From positions 248,001 through 312,000 of the forward strand of contig JAEURQ010000001.1 of NCBI GenBank assembly GCA_016788425.1: a stretch of 64,000 nt of DNA, read 5' to 3'. A program made the position numbers and the translations under genes. Every line of letters begins with the position of its first letter. Position 1 is the first letter of the stretch. This stretch comes from Chthonomonas sp. GTDB taxonomy: Bacteria; Armatimonadota; Fimbriimonadia; Fimbriimonadales; Fimbriimonadaceae. The notes beneath the pieces are model-generated. The model worked only from the letters and a program-made list of their open reading frames with translations, was not told the origin of the DNA and made no database searches. This document shows, one piece after another, positions 57,243-64,000 of the stretch.

Positions 57243-57370
57243 CCCTTCTTGCCGCAAGGCACGAGCGGATTCCAGCTCGTCTCGCTCACGTCCCATCCTC
57301 CTTGTTTGGGCAACGATGACCGCGAGACACGCACATGAATCTGCATCTTACAGGAGGAAATCAAGAACAC

Positions 57371-58000
57371 ATGCTTCCGGGAATACTCGGGATTAAGGTG
57401 GGCATGACCCAGGTCTACGACAACGAAGGCCGCGTCATTCCCGTTACGGTCATCCAGGCCGGTCCCGTCATTGTTACCCAGCTGAAAACGCTGGAAAAGG
57501 ATCAGTACACTGCCGTGCAAGTTGGCTTTGGCGAACAAAGCGACAAGCACCTCACGTTCCCCAAGTTTGGTCACCTTAAGAAGGCTGGCCTGACCAAGAA
57601 CGTACGACACATGCGCGAGTTCCGCGTCGAAAAGGTGGACGGCTTCGAGCTCGGCCAAGAGATCGATGCGAGCATCTTCGAAGCTGGCCAAGAGGTGACC
57701 GTGACCGGCACCAGCAAGGGCCGCGGCTTCGCGGGTGGCGTCAAGCGCTACGGATTTAAGGGTCAGCACATGACCCACGGTTACATGACCCACCGCCGCC
57801 CGCTCTCGAGCGGTGCGACCGGTCCGCAACGCGTGTTTAAGGGCACGCGCAAGCCGGGCCACATGGGTACGGATACCGTCACGCAAAAGGGCCTCAAGGT
57901 CGTTAAGGTCGATGCCGAGCGCAACCTCATTCTGGTTGACGGCAGCGTCCCCGGCGCCAACGGTGGCCTGGTGACCATCAACATGGTGGTGAAGAACTAA
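57371..58000 (+). CDS. rplC: 50S ribosomal protein L3
   Basis: 209 residues. L3 contacts the peptidyl transferase centre. Landmarks: GILGIKVGMTQVYDNEGRV, TGTSKGRGFAGGVKRYGFKG, THGYMTHRRPLSSGA. AGGAGGAA lies about 11 bases before the ATG at 57371; an upstream ATG at 57335 would span the Shine-Dalgarno and is rejected. rplD overlaps its stop by one base. Confidence 0.98.
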   Translation: MLPGILGIKVGMTQVYDNEGRVIPVTVIQAGPVIVTQLKTLEKDQYTAVQVGFGEQSDKHLTFPKFGHLKKAGLTKNVRHMREFRVEKVDGFELGQEIDASIFEAGQEVTVTGTSKGRGFAGGVKRYGFKGQHMTHGYMTHRRPLSSGATGPQRVFKGTRKPGHMGTDTVTQKGLKVVKVDAERNLILVDGSVPGANGGLVTINMVVKN

Positions 58001-58656
58001 TGGCAACCATTGAAATTAAGGACGCCAAGGGCAAAGTTGTCGGCAAGCACGACGTCAGCAAGACAGTTGGCGAAGTCGCGCCGTTGATGTCGGTCCTCCA
58101 CCGCGCGGTGGTGACTGAGCAAAACAACTCTCGCCAAGGCACACAATCGGCCCGAACCCGCAGCGAAACTCGCGGCGGCGGTCGCAAGCCGTACAAGCAA
58201 AAGAAGACCGGTAACGCCCGCCAAGGGACGATCCGTGCTCCGCACTACGCGCATGGTGGGATGGCCTTCGCCGTCAAGCCGCGCGATTACAGCCAAAAGC
58301 TGAACAAGAAGGAGCGACGACTGGCGCTGATGGGTGCGATGAACGCCCAAGTGACCGCCGGTAACGTCGTGATCGCCGAAACGATTGCTTTTGCCGCGCC
58401 GAAGACCAAGGATGCAATTGCATTCCTGCAAGCAATGGGCGTCGCCGATGCCAAGCGCGTGCTGATCATTCTGCCCGAGGTCGATGGCAACACCCACAAG
58501 TCGTTCCGCAACTTGCAGAACGTCGTGGTGCGCACCGCCCCGGCCGCCGATGGCAGCGTGAAGACGGCAACGTTCTCCACCCGCGACGTTCTGGTTGCCC
58601 ACAAGATCGTGGTCGCCAAGGACGCCATGGCAAAGATTGAGGAGGTTTGGTCGTAA
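58000..58656 (+). CDS. rplD: 50S ribosomal protein L4
   Basis: 218 residues. Landmarks: RQGTQSARTRSETRGGGRKP, the basic loop that lines the exit tunnel, and GNARQGTIRAPHYAHGG. L4 also acts as an operon repressor in many bacteria. Overlaps rplW as TAATG. Confidence 0.97.
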   Translation: MATIEIKDAKGKVVGKHDVSKTVGEVAPLMSVLHRAVVTEQNNSRQGTQSARTRSETRGGGRKPYKQKKTGNARQGTIRAPHYAHGGMAFAVKPRDYSQKLNKKERRLALMGAMNAQVTAGNVVIAETIAFAAPKTKDAIAFLQAMGVADAKRVLIILPEVDGNTHKSFRNLQNVVVRTAPAADGSVKTATFSTRDVLVAHKIVVAKDAMAKIEEVWS

Positions 58657-58997
58657 TGAAAAACGCTTATGATGTCATTCTCCGCCCCCGCATTACCGAG
58701 CGCTCGGTGAAGCTGAGCTACGGCGACGCCCGCAAGGAAGCCGAAGCCGTGCAACGCCAGTACACCTTTGAAGTGCACGTGGATGCGAACAAGATCGAGA
58801 TTGCGCAAGCCATCGAAGCTATCTACAACATCGGCCGCAAGGACGGTGAAAAGGTAAGCGTCGAGAAGGTCCGCACAATCCGCATGAAGGGCAAGACCAA
58901 GCGCGTGGGCCAGCGAAAGCCGGGCGTACGCCCCCAATGGAAGAAGGCCATCGTTACCCTCGGTAACGGCCAGATTCTGGAGGACTTCGGAGTTTAA
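58656..58997 (+). CDS. rplW: 50S ribosomal protein L23
   Basis: 113 residues, with [15 protein letters not shown] at the start, [18 protein letters not shown], and RIRMKGKT-like basic tail. L23 lies at the tunnel exit and docks trigger factor. ATG 58656 overlaps the rplD stop. Confidence 0.96.
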   Translation: MKNAYDVILRPRITERSVKLSYGDARKEAEAVQRQYTFEVHVDANKIEIAQAIEAIYNIGRKDGEKVSVEKVRTIRMKGKTKRVGQRKPGVRPQWKKAIVTLGNGQILEDFGV

Positions 58998-58999
58998 CC

Positions 59000-59830
59000 A
59001 TGCCGACAAAACGACTTAAACCCACATCCCCGGGGCGACGCCACCAGATCGTCGCGACCTACTCGGAACTGACCAAGGGCAAGCCCGAAAAGAGCCTGCT
59101 CGGCAAGGTCAAGAAAACCGGCGGTCGCAACCACTTTGGTCGCGTCACCTCGTTCAACACCGGGGGCGGCAACAAGCGCCGCTACCGAATCATTGACTTT
59201 AAGCGCCTGAAGGACGAGTTCTCGGCCAAGGTCGCGGCGATCGAATACGATCCGAACCGCACCTGCCGCATCGCGTTGCTTTACTACACGGACGGTTCGA
59301 AGAGCTACATTCTGGCTCCGAAGGGTCTGGCCGTAGGTAGCACCGTGCAAAGCGGCGCCGGCGCCGACATTCTGCCGGGCAACTGCCTTGAGCTCAAGAA
59401 CATCCCGCTTGGTACGCTGGTCCACAACGTGGAACTGCAACCGGGTCGCGGGGGCCAGATGGTCCGCGCCGCGGGTGCCGCCGCTCAGGTCATGGCGAAG
59501 GAAGGCGATTACGCTACCCTCCGCTTGCCGTCGGGCGAAATGCGCAAGGTTCGCAGCAGTTGCCGCGCCACCGTTGGTGAAGTTGGTAACGCCGAACACG
59601 AAAACGAGCAGATTGGGAAGGCGGGTAAGAACCGCGGTCTCGGTCGCAAGCCGCACGTTCGTGGCGTTGTCAAGTCGCCGCGAGACCACCCTCATGGTGG
59701 TGGTGAAGCGAAGTCGCCGGTCGGACGCAAGAAGGGTCCGGTCGACCGCTGGGGCAACAAGGCCATTGGCCAACGCACCCGCAGCAACAAGCGCACCGAC
59801 AAGTTCATTGTTCGCCGCCGCAACGCCTAG
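59000..59830 (+). CDS. rplB: 50S ribosomal protein L2
   Basis: 276 residues. Landmarks: [40 protein letters not shown], and [16 protein letters not shown], near the conserved histidine required for peptidyl transfer. It is followed by a terminator, not by rpsS-rplV-rpsC as in most genomes. Confidence 0.98.
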   Translation: MPTKRLKPTSPGRRHQIVATYSELTKGKPEKSLLGKVKKTGGRNHFGRVTSFNTGGGNKRRYRIIDFKRLKDEFSAKVAAIEYDPNRTCRIALLYYTDGSKSYILAPKGLAVGSTVQSGAGADILPGNCLELKNIPLGTLVHNVELQPGRGGQMVRAAGAAAQVMAKEGDYATLRLPSGEMRKVRSSCRATVGEVGNAEHENEQIGKAGKNRGLGRKPHVRGVVKSPRDHPHGGGEAKSPVGRKKGPVDRWGNKAIGQRTRSNKRTDKFIVRRRNA

Positions 59831-59854
59831 TCGCTTCGGTTGCAATGAACTCAA

Positions 59855-59890
59855 AAAGCCTCGTCCAACCGGACGGGGCTTTCTTTGTTT
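59855..59890 (+). terminator. Rho-independent terminator after rplB
   Basis: Stem AAAGCC(T)CGTCC/GGACG(G)GGCTTT with one mismatch and an AACC loop, followed by TTCTTT. It ends the rplCDWB operon. Confidence 0.85.
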
Positions 59891-59954
59891 CTGGTAAATG
59901 TACGGGCAGGGTTTCGCCAACTTTTTGCCCGTTCAGACTTACTCTATTGTAGTG

Positions 59955-61556
59955 ATGAAAAAGGTCTGCCTCTCTCTTCTTGCCTTAAGTCTTGTTGTCG
60001 TGAGCGCTGCGCAAACGGTCTCGCCGGCCTATACGGGTCTTGCTCGTCCGGTGGTCGTGGCCTACGCTCCCAACGACTCGCGCATGTTTATCGTCGAGCA
60101 ACGCTCCAGCACGGTTGGCCGCATTCGGGTGGTGGTGAACGGGTCGCTGCAGGCCACCCCCTATCTGTCCATCAACGGAGTCGCAACGGGAAGCGAGCAG
60201 GGTTTGCTGGGCGTGTGCTTTGACCCCAACTTTGCGACGAACGGTTTTCTGTACGTCAACTATACGCAGGCCGACGGCACCACGCGCATTGTGCGATACA
60301 AGCAATCCGTGGCTTCGCCCAACACGGCGGATCCGGCTTCGGCCTTTAACATCATGCAATTGGCCCAGCCGTTCAGCAACCACAATTCCGGTTCGCTCAA
60401 GTTTGGGTCCGACGGGTTTATGTGGATCCCCACTGGCGACGGCGGGTCGGGCAACGACCCTGGCGACCGGGCCCAAACCAAGACGAATCTACTTGGCAAA
60501 ATCCTGCGCATTGACGTGAGCGGGGACGACTACCCGGCGGACACAACCAAGAATTACAGGATTCCCGCGGGCAACGCGGGCGCGGGCTTCGCGCCGGAAG
60601 TATGGTCCTATGGCTGGCGCAACCCTTGGCAGTTTGACTTTGACCGCGTGGAACGCGGCGGCTTCGGCGGCCTGTTTGTCGCCGACGTCGGACAGAACGC
60701 TTGGGAAGAAATTAGCTTTGAGCGCGCCGGAGCCCCCGCGGGCCTGAACTACGGCTGGCGCATTCGCGAAGGCATGCACAATACTGGCCTGGGCGGGGTC
60801 GGGGTGGCTCCGTTCGTGGATCCGATTTACGAGTACGACCACGGAATGGGCCTCAGCATTTCGGGCGGTAGCCTGTATCGCGGCGTCAAGATGGGTCCGG
60901 CCAACTGGAGCCGCTACTTCTTTGCGGACTACATTACGGCTGAGTTGTGGTCGGTTAAGATCACGTTTGACGCCAACCTGAACGCAACGGCGAGCGATTT
61001 TATGAACCATGGCACCGCCGGCAACATGACTTCAATCATGCCGGATGGCAACGCAGAACTCTTTGCTGGGACGGTGTCGGGCAGCGTGCTTGCGCTCAGC
61101 GGGTCAGGTCGTGGCGTGAGTGGCGTGGTGACCCTTGGCGACCTCAGTGTGGCCGGGCAAAAGGCGCGCCGGGTTACATTCCAAGTGAAGGACATGACCA
61201 CCGGCACCACGTATCCGATTGACTACAACTTGCCAGCCAGCGGCGCGTTCCGAATTCCGGCGACGGAAAACATGACCGAAGTGAGCCTCAAGGTGAGCCA
61301 CTGGCTCAACAAGAAGATTGTCATTATGCCCGGCACAGCTAACCTGACGGGGCAAGACATGACCCTGCTGAACGGTGACGTCAACACGACGGACAACCTG
61401 GTGGATATTGCCGACTACTCGATTCTTGCCGGCGCTTTTGATGCCGCCGTTGGTGACCCCGGGTATGTCGCGAACGCGGATCTGAACGAGGACGGCATCA
61501 TTGACATTGCCGACTATACGATCCTGGCGACGAACTTCGACGTGGTTGGCGACTAA
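59955..61556 (+). CDS. Secreted PQQ-dependent sugar dehydrogenase-like protein with dockerin-like tail
   Basis: 533 residues. Signal peptide MKKVCLSLLALSLVVVSAAQ. Residues about 25-380 are a soluble glucose/sorbosone dehydrogenase beta-propeller (SEQGLLGVCFDPNF, FSNHNSGSLKFGSDGFMWI, GDRAQTKTNLLGKILRID, VWSYGWRNPWQFDFD). PQQ-dependent oxidation of sugars is typical, but cofactor and substrate are inferred. After a beta-rich linker, the last 65 residues contain two EF-hand-like repeats (GDVNTTDNLVDIADYSIL and ADLNEDGIIDIADYTIL) in the dockerin type I style. Confidence 0.85.
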   Translation: MKKVCLSLLALSLVVVSAAQTVSPAYTGLARPVVVAYAPNDSRMFIVEQRSSTVGRIRVVVNGSLQATPYLSINGVATGSEQGLLGVCFDPNFATNGFLYVNYTQADGTTRIVRYKQSVASPNTADPASAFNIMQLAQPFSNHNSGSLKFGSDGFMWIPTGDGGSGNDPGDRAQTKTNLLGKILRIDVSGDDYPADTTKNYRIPAGNAGAGFAPEVWSYGWRNPWQFDFDRVERGGFGGLFVADVGQNAWEEISFERAGAPAGLNYGWRIREGMHNTGLGGVGVAPFVDPIYEYDHGMGLSISGGSLYRGVKMGPANWSRYFFADYITAELWSVKITFDANLNATASDFMNHGTAGNMTSIMPDGNAELFAGTVSGSVLALSGSGRGVSGVVTLGDLSVAGQKARRVTFQVKDMTTGTTYPIDYNLPASGAFRIPATENMTEVSLKVSHWLNKKIVIMPGTANLTGQDMTLLNGDVNTTDNLVDIADYSILAGAFDAAVGDPGYVANADLNEDGIIDIADYTILATNFDVVGD

Positions 61557-61909
61557 GCCAGCAGGTCGTCTTTCGGCGTAAAACTCGTCCCGCAACCACA
61601 ACTGCGGGACGCGTTGGGATTCTCGATGGTCAGGGCGTTGTTGAGCAGGTTCTTGGTGGACTTGACGACCGCGCCCTGCAAGTATTTGGCTGAGCGCGAA
61701 TCGCTCACCACCGGCACGCCATCGAGCTCAACGCGGATATCGAACTTGCTGGGCTTGTTGTCCACCTTGATCACGTACTCAAAGCCGCTGCATCCGCCGC
61801 CCTTCACGCCGATGCGGATGAACGCCTCGGGGTCGCCCTTGCGGTCGAGCATGCGGCGCAGTTGAACAAGCGCCGAATCTTCAATGGAAACGGGGAAATC
61901 GGTGGTCAT
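61553..61909 (-). CDS. erpA: A-type Fe-S carrier (ErpA/IscA-like)
   Basis: 118 residues. The three conserved cysteines are in KGGGCSGFEYVI and SRSCGCGTSFTP. A-type carriers bring Fe-S clusters to target enzymes. It starts with a 4-base overlap to the rrf2-type gene and ends overlapping the sugar dehydrogenase gene by four bases. Confidence 0.92.
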   Translation of the reverse strand: MTTDFPVSIEDSALVQLRRMLDRKGDPEAFIRIGVKGGGCSGFEYVIKVDNKPSKFDIRVELDGVPVVSDSRSAKYLQGAVVKSTKNLLNNALTIENPNASRSCGCGTSFTPKDDLLA

Positions 61910-62367
61910 TGGGGTCGGGGGCTGGCGAGCGAGGTTGCGCGGACCATGGGTTCCGGCGCGGGCAAAATGTGGGCGAGGCTCACGCCGTCGAGCGCGCGAT
62001 CAATGGCACCTTGCACCTTTTCGTACACGCCGTGCAGCAGGCAATGTCCGCGGTGGACGCAGGCTTGGTCGTTGATCGTAAATCGGTCGCAGAATTCGTC
62101 CGAGTAGAGGCGTCCGCCAAGCTCCGCCATGACGGCGCCCAGCATGATTTCGGTGGCTGGCCGCGCCAAGATGTATCCGCCCAGCTGACCGCGCGTGCTC
62201 TTGATGTAGCCAAGCTTGCGCAGGCAGGTAAGCGTCTTGGCCGCGAGCGGTTGGCTGATGCCTTCGCGCACGGCGAACTCGGGGATGGTCATCGAGCGGC
62301 CCTCGGGCAGACTTCCCAGCGCCAGCAAGCAGCGGAGACCGTACTCTTCTTGCGCGGAAAGCTTCAT
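61906..62367 (-). CDS. Rrf2-family (IscR/NsrR-like) regulator
   Basis: 153 residues. An N-terminal winged helix (LSAQEEYGLRCLLALGSLPE, SQPLAAKTLTCLRKLGYI) is followed by three cysteines (FCDR, ACVHRGHC) that could bind an Fe-S cluster, as in IscR or NsrR. It likely senses cluster status or nitric oxide and controls its own operon; the operator was not identified. Gene order sufT, rrf2, erpA, with 3- and 4-base junctions. Confidence 0.88.
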   Translation of the reverse strand: MKLSAQEEYGLRCLLALGSLPEGRSMTIPEFAVREGISQPLAAKTLTCLRKLGYIKSTRGQLGGYILARPATEIMLGAVMAELGGRLYSDEFCDRFTINDQACVHRGHCLLHGVYEKVQGAIDRALDGVSLAHILPAPEPMVRATSLASPRPQ

Positions 62368-62370
62368 GGT

Positions 62371-62721
62371 TTACAAAAATCCTAGCTCAAGCTGGATGTG
62401 TTCCGGAATGCGGTCGATGGAAAACGGCGGATCCCACACCAGTTCGAGCTTCGTGTGCGTGACGCCGGGAGTCTTGGCCGCGGCTTCTTGCACTTCCATC
62501 GGAAGCGTTTCGGCGACCGGACAGTTCGGGCTGGTCAGCGTCATCTTGATGGCCACCTCGGCGTCCTCGTTCACCACGAGGTCGTAGATGAGGCCGAGAT
62601 CGTAGACGTTGACCGGGATCTCCGGATCGAAGACGGTGCGGATCGACTCGATGACTTCACCGGCCAGCAGATTTTGCTGAATGATGTTGAGCTTGCTGGG
62701 CAAGGGAATCGGTTCCGGCAT
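62371..62721 (-). CDS. sufT: SufT-like DUF59 Fe-S maturation protein
   Basis: 116 residues of the MIP18/DUF59 family, with VFDPEIPVNVYDLGLIYDLV and MTLTSPNCPVAE. SufT-type proteins help mature Fe-S proteins. ATG 62721 matches the family start; a GTG 18 bases upstream is possible. First gene of the sufT-rrf2-erpA operon. Confidence 0.9.
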   Translation of the reverse strand: MPEPIPLPSKLNIIQQNLLAGEVIESIRTVFDPEIPVNVYDLGLIYDLVVNEDAEVAIKMTLTSPNCPVAETLPMEVQEAAAKTPGVTHTKLELVWDPPFSIDRIPEHIQLELGFL

Positions 62722-62751
62722 CCGTCCAGAGTATTCCACAAAGCGGCCGCC

Positions 62752-63390
62752 TTACGACGACATTTGAGTTCGGCGCGGCTTGAGGTTTTGTACAACTTCG
62801 CCGAGACTGACCTTGGGCTTTGGTGCCTCCAGCAGTTGCTGGAGGCGTCGGTGCGTGCGGTGCAGTCGGCTGCGAACAGTGCCTACGGGAATGTCAAACA
62901 TGACCGCGATGTCGTCGTAGGGCACTTGCTCCACGTCGGCGAGCATAATCAGCGCGCGTTGGTCGGGCTTTAATTGCTTGAGAGCCGCTTCCAGATCTTC
63001 CGAGAAATGTCGCGAGAGCAGACTTTCTTCGGGGTTGGGGCCATCATCGGCGGCTTGAGCCATCACCATGTCGTCGGCACCGTCGGCGAGGATCGGGGCG
63101 TCGTAGCTGTGCGTCATTACGCGGCGCTTGCGGGCTCGCTTCATGTCCAAGAACAGGCGGGTGACGATGCGGAAAATCCAGTTCTCAAACGGGCGATCGC
63201 CCTGGTATCCGGTGAAACCGCGATAAGCGCGGAAGAACGCTTCTTGGGTCAGGTCTTCGGCGTCGCTGCGGTCGCCGCTCAGACGGAAGGCCAAGTTATA
63301 CACCTTCTTATAGGTGGCGCTCATCAGCTCACGAAAGTCAGCCTCTTCGCGCGGGGTGAGGGTTGTCGTTGTAATTGCGTTGCTACTCAT
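62752..63390 (-). CDS. ECF-type RNA polymerase sigma factor
   Basis: 212 residues. Region 2 (YKKVYNLAFRLSGDRSDAED, LTQEAFFRAYRGF) and region 4 (LKPDQRALIMLADVEQVPYD, IPVGTVRSRLHRTHRRL) are clear; the spacer between is about 60 residues. An anti-sigma gene is not adjacent within the window. ATG 63390 has GGAGG 9 bases upstream, inside a palindrome. The stop is 30 bases from the sufT start. Confidence 0.93.
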   Translation of the reverse strand: MSSNAITTTTLTPREEADFRELMSATYKKVYNLAFRLSGDRSDAEDLTQEAFFRAYRGFTGYQGDRPFENWIFRIVTRLFLDMKRARKRRVMTHSYDAPILADGADDMVMAQAADDGPNPEESLLSRHFSEDLEAALKQLKPDQRALIMLADVEQVPYDDIAVMFDIPVGTVRSRLHRTHRRLQQLLEAPKPKVSLGEVVQNLKPRRTQMSS

Positions 63391-63399
63391 TTGACTGCA

Positions 63400-63411
63400 C
63401 CTCCATGGAGG
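63400..63411 (-). promoter_or_regulatory. Palindrome over the sigma-factor Shine-Dalgarno with possible micro-ORF
   Basis: CCTCCATGGAGG contains the Shine-Dalgarno GGAGG of the sigma gene and could fold on itself as CCTC-CATG-GAGG. Its ATG opens a 7-codon frame (MEVQSNE) whose stop overlaps the sigma start region. Confidence 0.35.
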
Positions 63412-63515
63412 ATCTACACTCGGTAACGCCACGACCCGGAGTTGGGTTCCATCAATATATATGAAAAAGTATAGATTTCCTCAGCGGGTGGTGGCAGGCG
63501 GTAAAATGAACGGTA

Positions 63516-64000
63516 ATGAAGGTCCTCGTACCAGTCAAGCGAGTGATCGATCCCTATGCGAAAGTGCGTCCTTTGTCGGACGGCAGCGGGATTGACACGA
63601 GCGGCGTGAAGTTCGACATCAACCCCTTTGACGAGATTGCGGTCGAGGAGGCCGTGCGGATGAAGGAGTCCAATCCGGCGGTCGAGATTATCGTGATCTC
63701 GATTGGTGGGGCCGAAAGCGAGGAGCAGCTTCGCAAGGCTCTGGCGATGGGGGCCGACCGTGCGATTTTGGTGGAGTCCGCTCGCGAGCACGATAGCCTT
63801 ACCATCGCCACCGAGTTGGCGGCGCACGTGGCGGAAATCCAGCCGAACCTGGTGCTGATGGGCAAGCAGTCCACCGACGGCGACAACAATCAAACGGGGC
63901 AAATGCTCGCCGCGAAGCTCGGCTGGCCGCAAGCTACGTTTGCCAGCAAGATTGAGTTGTTCGATGGCGCTGCTTTGGTGACCCGCGAAACCGACAACGG
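63516..64000 (+). CDS. etfB: Electron transfer flavoprotein beta subunit, N-terminal part (partial)
   Basis: The first 161 codons, running off the right edge. Landmarks of the FixA/EtfB family: MKVLVPVKRVIDPYAKVR, FDINPFDEIAVEEAVRMKE, VISIGGAESEEQLRKALAMG, ADRAILVE and LVLMGKQSTDGDNNQTGQML. ETF carries electrons from acyl-CoA and other dehydrogenases to a membrane ETF:quinone oxidoreductase; a candidate partner is the Hdr-like protein at 42506. etfA is expected just outside the window. Confidence 0.95.
   Translation, partial: MKVLVPVKRVIDPYAKVRPLSDGSGIDTSGVKFDINPFDEIAVEEAVRMKESNPAVEIIVISIGGAESEEQLRKALAMGADRAILVESAREHDSLTIATELAAHVAEIQPNLVLMGKQSTDGDNNQTGQMLAAKLGWPQATFASKIELFDGAALVTRETDN

Overview
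The window comes from a GC-rich, gene-dense bacterial chromosome made almost entirely of housekeeping genes. Genes for lipid A synthesis (fabZ, lpxA, lpxB) show a diderm cell. A Complex I gene block, ETF and an ETF-linked Fe-S membrane oxidoreductase point to a respiring heterotroph. Many secreted or sugar-active proteins (sialidase-like, beta-helix, M6 protease, sugar dehydrogenase, sugar ABC transporter) suggest a polymer-degrading lifestyle. The gene mix and protein style suggest Armatimonadota, perhaps near Fimbriimonadia; this is an inference from memory of such genomes and no search was run. I see no rRNA, tRNA, CRISPR array, prophage or insertion sequence.

Layout. 1-7 kb: end of a glutamate dehydrogenase, a sialidase-like protein, rpsR, priA, uvrB. 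6.5-10 kb (minus): dapF, a large unrecognised coiled-coil protein and a DnaA-N-like protein. 10-14.5 kb: fabZ-lpxA-lpxB, hflX, a secreted thioredoxin-like protein. 14.6-18.7 kb: pspA, a beta-helix/PA14 protein, sufU, a TlpA-like lipoprotein. 18.7-23.4 kb: dxs, a methylisocitrate lyase-like gene, a YciI-like gene, folE2, a small orphan. 23.5-31.8 kb: rpsO-pnp, a DsbA/RibD fusion, an ABC exporter pair whose permease carries an in-frame stop, and a fused sugar-binding protein/permease. 31.9-35.5 kb: recA-recX-rny-ymdB-like. 35.5-44.9 kb: a secreted PKD protein, an M6 protease, rpsJ, small metabolic genes, an Hdr/ETF-type oxidoreductase and SprT. 45-49 kb: an FHA/FHA/VWA cluster. 49-57.2 kb: nuoHJKLM-(UroD-like)-nuoN. 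57.2-59.9 kb: rplC-rplD-rplW-rplB. 60-64 kb: a sugar dehydrogenase with a dockerin-like tail, a sufT-rrf2-erpA Fe-S operon, an ECF sigma factor and the start of etfB.

How the genes fit together. Fe-S cluster supply (sufU, sufT, erpA, an IscR-like regulator) would serve the Fe-S enzymes of the respiratory chain (Nuo, Hdr/ETF module). recA, recX, uvrB and priA form a repair set; rny and pnp are RNA decay enzymes. The genome packs genes tightly: 4-nt start/stop overlaps are common and several convergent pairs overlap.

Most notable points: two unusual domain fusions (DsbA-RibD_C; solute-binding protein-permease), an apparent AUA start codon for the ymdB-like gene, a nonsense codon in an otherwise intact ABC permease, NRT-motif repeats in a VWA protein next to FHA proteins, a split S10 ribosomal operon, a Complex I operon lacking nuoI but holding a UroD-like gene, and two families of short repeated near-palindromic DNA words found inside genes.
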